This document shows positions 59,101 to 64,000 of a DNA stretch of 64,000 bases, one piece after another. Position numbers and translations under genes: made by a program. Source of the DNA: Taxillus chinensis (taxonomy: Eukaryota; Streptophyta; Magnoliopsida; Santalales; Loranthaceae); contig CM042091.1 in NCBI GenBank assembly GCA_023512835.1, forward strand, positions 49,999,158 to 50,063,157, given 5' to 3'. The notes under the pieces are model-generated. The model did not search any database, was not told where the DNA came from, and saw nothing but the letters and a program-made list of their open reading frames with translations. The stretch's first letter is position 1. The number at the start of each line of letters is the position of its first letter.

Positions 59101-62100
59101 GGACAGCTCTAGTGGACTCCCACCACCTACGTGGGATACCCAACAGATAGTGCGTCACCACTCGCACCCGCTCCTCATCTGGTACCCCAATCATCACAAA
59201 GATGTCCTCTGTCCACCTAATCCAGTCTTTGGCTACCTCTGGCCGCGAACCATCCTCAAAAGTCCTGGGTGCATGTTTCAAAAACTATGCAACCCAGTCC
59301 ACTCGGGGCCCCGACTTGGAATTTGGCCCAATTACAGTCAAAATGCTCACATTAACGAACACAATATTGTCCAGATGTTTTTAGAAACAAAGAAAGACTA
59401 TCTCTCAGCCCTACCCAAACACGGGTCTTTACAATGGTTCAGTCCAGTCAAACTGTATTTTGAATCTGCTAGTAAAACTATATTTTCGAATTTGCCTTCA
59501 CTGTATTTCGAATCTGTATTTTCGAATCTCTTTTTGAACTGCCTTTGACCCTCGAACTTACACTCGAACTACCTTCGACAACTACCTTCGAAGTACTCAT
59601 GAACTGCCTTCGAAACTCCCTTCAAAGCACCTTCGAACCTTTGAAATGATACTCGAAAATTGCACATTCGACATTCGAAATTACACTACGTCGAACCTAC
59701 CTTCGAAACTGCACATTCGAAATTTTCAATTTCCGGTCGATCTCATCAGCTGTTCTCTGCCCAGTTCACGATAGTTACTGTTCATCATTGTTTTTCACCT
59801 GTTTCTCGTTTGGATTCAACCCAGAAACCTCTAGACCTTCCGAAATCTCATAAAACTCATACATAATACTATATATTAGGTTTTAAATCATGTCTTATCA
59901 CTCAAAACACATATTATGCACGCAAATAACAAAATTCAGCCCAAAAATTGGTTTTTCCTCAAAACTTAGGGTTCATCCAAATTTCATGAATTTGGGATTA
60001 ATTCGCATGGTTTCGCTACTCTAGCAAGCAGAATCAACAACATAGGAGTGAGAATAATGAATCTCTACCTCGAATTTGAGCTATTTGAGTCCGGATCATC
60101 AATTTCGCTTTCTCCCTTCTCTTTCTCTCTCCTCTTCTCTTTCTCTCTCTAGAAAGGCAAGCACATAAGACACTTAGGGATTTGGGTTCTTCATTGCTCT
60201 ATTTATACTTTTCCACATTTAATTCGTTAAAATAATCAAAATTACCCTCATAGGGTCCCGACTACAAATCAAACCCAAATACTGTCAAAACGCTCCGTTT
60301 GATGAGTACATCAATGTACCGAGATTTGTTTCCCAAATAAGACCTCGAATACAAAGGCACCTGACCACACCACAAAAATCCCAATACTACCCTTTTGGGG
60401 CTTCGACTGCAAATCGGGCCCACTCACAGTCAAAACTCTCTATTCGACACATACATCGTTGTACTGATATTCACATCTTTCGATGTGCACTCCATCATAT
60501 GGTTAGTTGCCAGAACCCCAAACACGGGTCATTACAGTCAAAGGCTAAGCAGACAATGGTGATAGTAGACAAAGAGCCAGACATGACAGGAGGCAACGAA
60601 GACCCTTCGCTCGAGCAACAATGACACTCGACACGAAAGGCAACAATGGGCGGCGGTGCTACAGGTGGTGACGGGTAGTGACACGACAAACAACGATGAT
60701 GGCTAGAGAAAAAAACAACGTCCGCGGAAGTGCTGAAGCTCTTGAAGGGGTGACAACAAGTTCTTCTAATTTAGGTTAGGCTCTGATACCAAGTTTAAAA
60801 TAATAGAAGAAATGATTTTTTTTTATTATTGATATGAAATAAGAGCTTAAACAACTCCAAGAGTGTTTTGTATTTTATACTTACATGTGAAGAAAATTTT
60901 ACAAGAGTTATCTTTTAAGTTTAATTCCAACAACATTCTCTATTATATATATATTTATATTAAAATAATATACTTTTTTTAAAGCTTACCCTACTAATCT
61001 TGGTCCTCCCTCCCTCCAGCCGTCGCGCACAGCCCCGTAACCCCTCCCTCACCGCCGTTTGGCCTCGCGCAGCGGCCCCCCCTTCCCCCATTGTGCATAG
61101 CCCCCACCATCGCCCGACATCGCACACCACCCCTCCGATATGCCGCGACAATGGTTGGATCACCAATGATGACAGTTAATCTCCATGGCAAGTCGTTGGC
61201 TTGCATCTTCAATTGTTTTGTTATTGAGGGAGGGATGGAGGGATGGCGTATCATTGGAAAGTCAATACTTGAGGAGATGTTTGTGGCCAATTGTTTAGGT
61301 GATGACTGAAGAGCAGCAGATTTGGCCTCGACTATCGTGGTAGGTGGTGGGCAGCTTTAGTTCTATGGAGGCAGCGGCAAGAGTAAGGTAGAGAAAACGG
61401 GAGATGAGGACAAAGAGGAGAAAGAAAAAATCTAAGAAAATATTAAAATAATATGTAAAAAATGAATAGTAATTTTTCGTTTGTGAAGAATTACTGTAGC
61501 AATTTCTACACATAAAGAGTCATGTGAAGAGTCTGTTGGAGTACAAATTTAAAGTTTTATTCTCTACATATAAATAATGAAGAATGAGTTGGAGTTGCTC
61601 TTACATATACGTATATATACACAATTAGGAAACCTAGATTAAAAATATTTCTATTTAGGAAACCTACATAATTACAAATAATTACACATAATTTTATTTG
61701 GGAATTCTTTTGAATTAATAATATTATTTTTATATTTCATCAAAAATATCTAATTTACCTTAGTAAAGTTATCAATAAAAGACACAAAGTACTTATGTCC
61801 CGAAGGAGTATAGAAAGGACCCCAAACATTAATATGGATACAAGAAAAATGAATAGGACTTTTATTGATACTGATTTTAAATGGAATTCGATGATTTTTA
61901 GCATAAATGCATTATTCATATTTTAAACTAGAAGTATAATTTTTTTTGAACAATTGAGGAAATAATCCTTCTAGATTGACAAAAAAGGAGTGTCCTAAAT
62001 GATAATGCTATGAAAAAACAATTTCTTGTTTAAGTGTCTCATGTCTTACTTGGAATCTCTTACTAGATTCAGATTTGAATGCTTTTGCTTCCTTTCAATA

Positions 62101-63109
62101 GTACAAACCTCTTTTCTCTCTACCAATGTTAATCTTCATCTTCATGAGATTGTCCTAAAACACACAATAAATAAAATAAAAGATTACAGAATAATTAAAG
62201 ACGTTTGGTAATCTAGCTAATAGGAAGAAGATTATTAGAGAGATTTAAAGTAAGTAAAACTGACGGTAAAGAAAGATTAGGTGAAAGTAAGACATTTCCA
62301 GCTCCTATAATTGGCATATGAGTTTTCTTAGCTACCTGAACAAGCTTAACAAGGGAAGATGGAGTGGTAATTTGAGAGAAGTTACTAGTTGTATAATTAG
62401 TAGTTCCAGAATCGATAACTTAAGTGTTGCTAGTAGAGAAAAGTAAAACCAATTGAGAAGCACTCTCCTGGAATACATGAGTCACATGAGAATGAGAAGC
62501 ATAGGATATAACTATTGGATATGTTTGATTTTGCCAAACTTTGCCAAACCGGTGAATGCTGACCCAAAGAAATCATGTACACTAAAAGAGCTCCAGAGTG
62601 GACAACGTGCTGTCCACCTTACATGAATGCCACATGTCACATTGTTAACGCTAGATAGGAGGCCAAAGAAAGGAAGCACGCTGACCACCTTACACCAAAT
62701 AACACCAATAGCATTTGGTGATGTTGCTGCAGCAGGAGCGTTTGACGGTGGCAGCAATGTCCAGTGACGGAGGCTAAGACGGCACTGACTAACGACAACG
62801 ACAGCAGCGAGACGTGCGCTTGATAGCCAAAGGACGATGGAGGCAACGACAACAATGATGATGGCAAGAGCAAAGAACCAAAGGACAAACAGCTATGGAG
62901 ACTCGCTTGAGCAGCAATGACGCTTGACACTTGCTTTAGTGAGTGGTGACGCAAGCATGACAAACAGTGGTGGCAACGAGTGGCTGCACGATAGGCAGTA
63001 GTGGGTAGAGAAGAAGAACAACATCCACACAAGGGAAGAGGCGAAGCTCTTACAAGGGTGACAGCGACAACTTTTTTTAATTAGGATACCAATTTGAAAA
63101 AAAGAGAAA

Positions 63110-63148
<39 letters not shown>

Positions 63149-63835
63149 TATTATTATTATTATTATTATTGAGGGATTACAAACACACATATACAATTAA
63201 GAGACCTAAATTTAAAAATAATCTTATTTAGAAAATTACATAATCATTCACATAATTATAAATATATATCAGCTAATTAATTGAAAATTCTTTGCAATCG
63301 ATTAATTTGTGGCTTATGCAGAAAAGTTACATTCTCAAATGTTTTCACTTACCTTTTATGTAATTCTTTAAAGACATGGAGAGGGCAATCGTTAGAGATT
63401 TGGTGTCTCATGTACTACTGTTCTCAACACATTTGCTCAAGGCAGTGAATTTTGCTGCCGAACTTGATTGGTAAGACTTCATTTACTTTCCAATTGCTAA
63501 GCCTGTGTGTAAACTGTTTTCTTTTCCAGTATACTAATGACCAAAATATATCCATGATGTTGTTTAGCCTTCTGTCACTGGCATTCGTTGCTCGTCAAAA
63601 CAATTATGTAAGGCCCATTTTGACTACGGAGACCTTGCTTGACATACATAATGGAAGGTAATTGTAATTAAATTGCAATAGAAGTTCAAATACGCGTGCA
63701 TGTTTTTTTTTGCTTCTTATATAGTTCAAAAATACTTCTCTGAGTAACGAGAGTTCCCTATTCCTACCAGACATGTTTTGCAGGAAATGATAGTTCCCAC
63801 ATTTATTCCCAATGACACAAAAATATGTGATGATG
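41105..63835 (+). CDS. MSH5: MSH5, meiotic MutS homologue, 23 exons, 3' end outside the window
   Basis: MSH5 pairs with MSH4 (MutS-gamma), binds meiotic recombination intermediates in the nucleus and promotes class I crossovers. Exons: 41105-41140, 41478-41509, 41961-42055, 42212-42292, 42364-42436, 42625-42688, 44937-45091, 45201-45302, 45374-45401, 45469-45500, 45592-45649, 52530-52616, 53287-53343, 53786-53887, 53998-54042, 55736-55813, 55964-56014, 56165-56246, 56779-56849, 57249-57348, 63374-63470, 63568-63657, 63771-63835. All introns are GT..AG and phases agree; 560 codons plus 1 nt without a stop. Landmarks: start [103 protein letters not shown]. Like other MSH5 it lacks the N-terminal mismatch-binding domain. 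Connector and core/clamp regions are here; the Walker A ATPase lies beyond 64000. Donors of exons 15 (GTCTAC), 16 (GTTTCA) and 17 (GTGCTA) are weak. Confidence 0.93.
43311..44843 (+). mobile_element. Truncated Ty1/copia element in MSH5 intron 6
   Basis: The left LTR starts TGAGATTTTGGGAACTATTA (43311) and is cut at about 43445 by a TIR-like repeat. The right LTR (about 44598-44843) follows a polypurine tract GGGGGGGAG. Both share TTCTTTATTAG(C/T)TGTAAATATTCT. Between them 43886-44146 encodes [39 protein letters not shown] of RT, and RNase H debris follows to 44596 with stops. Gag, protease and integrase are absent. Confidence 0.75.
43446..43860. mobile_element. TIR-like repeat inside the intron 6 copia LTR
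   Basis: Left edge TTAGGGCTCGTTTGGTACGTAAG is typical of plant hAT or PIF-type MITEs, and GCGTTTGGTATGCAAGG recurs at 43550. A matching right end was not found. Confidence 0.4.
45843..46077 (+). repeat. 5' LTR of the intron 11 copia element (235 bp)
   Basis: TGTTATTAGATTATAATA to TTTTGTAACA. Matches the 3' LTR at 52111-52494 outside a duplication there. Flanks TAAAT (45838-45842) and TAAAG (52495-52499) match at 4 of 5 bases as a target duplication. Confidence 0.8.
46078..46731 (+). other. Primer-binding site and leader of the intron 11 copia
   Basis: TTATCAGAGC at 46080-46089 is the initiator tRNA-Met type primer site. The leader to about 46730 has repeated TTCGAAGCC and CGACGA(C/T)T words (46140-46560); its Ser/Thr-rich open frames are judged non-coding. 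Confidence 0.65.
46732..47520 (+). pseudogene. Copia Gag (intron 11)
   Basis: Begins near [11 protein letters not shown]; continues [35 protein letters not shown], then after an in-frame stop near 47116, [40 protein letters not shown] and [14 protein letters not shown] damaged zinc knuckle [15 protein letters not shown] is near 47480-47525. Two stops break the frame. Confidence 0.75.
47521..48008 (+). pseudogene. Copia protease (intron 11)
   Basis: Open to 47997. Active site [13 protein letters not shown] (about 47727-47765), followed by [17 protein letters not shown] and [14 protein letters not shown], the normal protease tail. It is cut near 48008 by an insertion that separates it from integrase. 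Confidence 0.8.
48009..49250. mobile_element. Insertion of about 1.24 kb (LTR-like) inside the intron 11 copia
   Basis: Copia text breaks at CTTGTGACC (about 48008) and resumes at GTTAGTGACAAAG (49247); GTGAC on both sides may be the target copy. The inserted sequence reads like a gypsy solo LTR: TTTTTCAGGTGTTTAGGACTTGAAG (48174), later CCTTGGGATTGACCCCTTC (49168). Clean TG..CA borders were not found. Confidence 0.55.
49251..50540 (+). pseudogene. Copia integrase (intron 11)
   Basis: Pre-integrase [14 protein letters not shown], then zinc-binding [10 protein letters not shown] and [10 protein letters not shown], core [20 protein letters not shown] with [15 protein letters not shown], then QNGVAE after a frame change (about 49830), followed by a stop. 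The C-terminal part (49952-50527) has [12 protein letters not shown] and [17 protein letters not shown]. Two frameshifts and stops make it inactive. Confidence 0.8.
50541..51730 (+). pseudogene. Copia reverse transcriptase (intron 11)
   Basis: Broken start ([28 protein letters not shown], then a small local duplication near 50745-50815, [17 protein letters not shown]). From 51100 the frame is open: [14 protein letters not shown] (catalytic YVDD near 51170), [33 protein letters not shown] and [20 protein letters not shown]. At least four disabling changes. Confidence 0.8.
51731..52110 (+). pseudogene. Copia RNase H and polypurine tract (intron 11)
   Basis: Continues with [24 protein letters not shown] text in broken frames (about 51735-51800), [34 protein letters not shown] and [19 protein letters not shown] weak polypurine tract GAAGGAAAC precedes the 3' LTR. 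Confidence 0.75.
52021..52406 (+). repeat. Tandem duplication, 193-bp period, identical by eye
   Basis: Unit 52021-52213 (end of RNase H, polypurine tract and the LTR start) is followed at once by 52214-52406. I saw no mismatch, while the two LTRs differ from each other at many sites. Confidence 0.85.
52111..52494 (+). repeat. 3' LTR of the intron 11 copia, expanded by a duplication
   Basis: Starts TATTATTAGATTATAATAG (first G mutated) and ends TTTTGTATCA. It is longer than the 5' LTR because a 193-bp direct duplication begins inside it. Confidence 0.75.
52798..53093. mobile_element. MITE in MSH5 intron 12 (296 bp)
   Basis: Perfect 13-bp inverted ends GGTGTTTGGGGGA (52798) and TCCCCCAAACACC (53081-53093). 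The ends resemble hAT-type plant MITEs; no exact target duplication was seen. No ORF. Confidence 0.75.
54270..55265 (+). pseudogene. LINE (non-LTR) reverse transcriptase relic in MSH5 intron 15
   Basis: Same strand as MSH5. [30 protein letters not shown] (54395-54500), [20 protein letters not shown] and [12 protein letters not shown] (54590-54690), then [20 protein letters not shown] (54838-54900) and the second motif region in broken frames to about 55260. The order is that of plant L1-type RT. Many stops; 5' and 3' ends, including the poly(A) tail, were not found. Confidence 0.8.
56101..56150 (+). repeat. Short tandem repeat beside exon 18
   Basis: GAACTAAGGGATGCTT occurs twice, about 29 nt apart, in intron 17 just before the exon 18 acceptor. 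Confidence 0.8.
57555..57735 (-). repeat. Left copia LTR in intron 20
   Basis: AGAGATTACAAACACATATGTACA..GACCTAGATTATG..TAATTAATTGAGAATTC matches the LTR pieces at 61590-61715 and 63150-63295. Confidence 0.65.
57736..58150 (-). pseudogene. Copia RNase H debris in intron 20
   Basis: Right of the LTR the minus strand reads broken text of a copia RNase H end; the + strand has CTTCTGAAGGCCATAACC and TCACAAAATAGCATCACCGG, the inverse of typical RNase H words. Too decayed for a protein call. Confidence 0.45.
58330..58850. repeat. TCGAAG-rich repeat tract
   Basis: Over 20 copies of TCGAAGA, CTCGTAGA and CTCGAAG-like words in varied order. It resembles arrays in LTR copies A and B, and the 9600-9965 minisatellite. 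Confidence 0.8.
58935..59290 (-). pseudogene. Gypsy (chromovirus-type) Gag fragment
   Basis: Minus-strand open text: [40 protein letters not shown] and [23 protein letters not shown]. This is the Gag capsid core of chromovirus-like gypsy elements. It adjoins an LTR 5' end at 59291, so leader and most of the LTR have been deleted. It links the TGTAAAGAC LTR family to a chromovirus-like Gag only by neighbourhood. Confidence 0.7.
59291..59435 (-). repeat. 5' end of a TGTAAAGAC-family LTR
   Basis: Sense start TGTAAAGACCCGTGTTTGGG at 59435, followed by TAGGGCTGAGAGATAGTC, as in copy D (GTAGTTTTGAGAGATAGCC). Only about 145 bp remain. Confidence 0.7.
59436..60536 (-). repeat. 5' part of another TGTAATGAC-family LTR (copy I)
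   Basis: Sense start TGTAATGACCCGTGTTTGGG at 60536; TATA box about 60210-60200 (TATAAATAG), pyrimidine tract 60110-60150 on the + strand, donor-like TCGAG|GTAGAGATT at 60068, AACCCTAAG-type block, GATGAACAGTAAC at about 59785, then TTCGAA-rich words (59700-59550). The 3' half with the acceptor module is missing. Confidence 0.7.
60537..60792 (-). other. Copia leader and primer-binding site (copy 2, intron 20)
   Basis: The minus strand at 60792-60779 reads TTGGTATCAGAGCC, an initiator tRNA-Met primer site. The leader resembles the stretch at 62760-63080, with AAGCTCTTGAAGGGGTGACAAC against AAGCTCTTACAAGGGTGACAGC. Confidence 0.65.
60793..61715 (-). repeat. Middle copia LTR, split by a TIR element
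   Basis: Starts next to the primer site; homology to the other LTR pieces resumes at about 61600 (ATACACAATTAGGAAACCTAG) and ends near 61715. Confidence 0.5.
60842..61600. mobile_element. Candidate TIR transposon (about 0.76 kb) with a GC-rich core
   Basis: Left AAGAGCTTAAACAACTCCAAGAG and right GAGTTGGAGTTGCTCTTA are roughly inverse (AGAGC..AACTCCAA), with TACATGTGAAGA / TCATGTGAAGAG inside. The core 61000-61150 is GC-rich, unlike its flanks, so captured host sequence is possible. No transposase. Confidence 0.5.
61716..62520 (-). pseudogene. Copia protease and integrase debris (intron 20)
   Basis: Minus strand: protease [18 protein letters not shown] (about 62425-62370) and integrase words [19 protein letters not shown] (about 61845-61780) in broken frames. 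Order agrees with an element whose 5' end is to the right (primer site near 63085). Confidence 0.65.
62521..63092 (-). other. Copia leader with primer-binding site (copy 1, intron 20)
   Basis: The minus strand reads TTGGTATCCTAATT at about 63092-63079, a mutated primer site. Upstream frames at 62637-63032 are Leu/Ser/Cys-rich and judged non-coding. Confidence 0.55.
63093..63295 (-). repeat. Right copia LTR in intron 20
   Basis: Contains GAGGGATTACAAACACACATA..TAATTAATTGAAAATTC, matching 57590-57735. It begins with an (AAT)n/(ATT)n tract. Confidence 0.65.
63106..63170. repeat. (AAT)n-(ATT)n microsatellite palindrome
   Basis: A run of AAT units turns into ATT units, giving a perfect self-complementary tract of about 60 bp. 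Confidence 0.9.
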
Positions 63836-64000
63836 GTAATTTTTTTTTTAAAGAACTTTTCATAGGTTGATGTATGTAAGATAATTATTTATATTACATG
63901 TTAGTCATATGACTTCTATATACACATAGCTTGCGACCCTATTTTGTAGCCATATGTGTTACAAAGCTTCCAATAGGAAATATGTTTTCTACTTCATGAT
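63836..64000 (+). other. Start of MSH5 intron 23
   Basis: Begins GTAATTTT after exon 23 and runs to the window edge. No further exon seen. Confidence 0.7.

Larger units (their letters stand above)
57349..63373 (+). other. MSH5 intron 20, 6025 nt, with nested elements
   Basis: Donor GTACTC after CTAG and acceptor TTTAAAG before ACATGGAGAGG, phase 1. Contains three copia LTR pieces, copia pol debris, two gypsy LTR pieces with a Gag fragment, and a TIR element, mostly opposite to MSH5. Confidence 0.85.

Noticed and set aside
62512..63032. Leu/Ser/Cys-rich minus frames resembling a secreted protein
   Set aside because: They lie in a copia leader next to the primer site and similar text recurs in the other leader at 60540-60760.
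41105..63835. MSH5 as a pseudogene
   Set aside because: All 23 exons join without stop or frameshift and splice borders are GT..AG; only the part beyond the window is unknown.

Overview
The window is a piece of a flowering-plant nuclear chromosome that is mostly LTR retrotransposon sequence with one real host gene. It contains about eight recognisable elements or fragments (Ty3/gypsy Tat/Ogre-like, Athila-like, a family whose LTRs begin TGTAA(A/T)GAC and end GCGTGACA, and Ty1/copia), nested in each other, plus small TIR elements and microsatellites. Species cannot be told from the sequence. No tRNA, rRNA, CRISPR or bacterial-type feature was seen.

The host gene is MSH5, the meiotic MutS homologue, on the + strand from 41105 to beyond the right edge. 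I could trace 23 exons (1681 coding nt, 560 codons plus 1 nt) in one open frame with GT..AG borders and consistent phases. The window ends just before the ATPase domain. Its introns are swollen by transposons: a copia remnant in intron 6, a 6.65-kb copia (itself invaded) in intron 11, a TIR element in intron 12, a LINE relic in intron 15, and a nest of copia, gypsy LTR and TIR pieces in intron 20.

Layout: 1-7198 is the internal part of a minus-strand Tat/Ogre-like element (RT, intron-like spacer, G-patch, protease, gag, extra upstream ORF, leader/PBS), followed by its 3.3-kb LTR (7199-10509). 10510-12611 is the leader and LTR of a second gypsy family. 12612-14709 is G-rich and AT-rich sequence with small repeats. 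14710-16131 holds two inverted LTR pieces. 16132-24375 is an Athila-like element (5' LTR, PBS, gag, protease, no RT-integrase, truncated 3' LTR) with a solo LTR inserted at 20681-23000 (perfect TSD). 24376-29935 holds an inverted Athila-type LTR fragment, a 2.3-kb LTR and a 1.7-kb LTR. 29936-32880 is a truncated minus-strand Athila-like element. 32881-33218 is an LTR tail. 33219-40113 is the 3' half of a minus-strand copia with unusual ORFs, interrupted by a solo LTR (35072-37335, perfect TSD). 40114-41104 is the region upstream of MSH5.

The most interesting observation is in the TGTAA(A/T)GAC...GCGTGACA LTR family. Diverged copies share, in the same order, a TATA box, a leader of about 105-180 nt, a 5' splice-site-like motif (AG|GTAGG-type), a variable tandem-repeat or hairpin block, and a 3' splice-site-like module (CTCACCCCT, T-rich tract, AG). 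This looks like a conserved intron lying wholly inside the LTR, with fast-changing repeats confined mostly to it. It is an inference from sequence alone.
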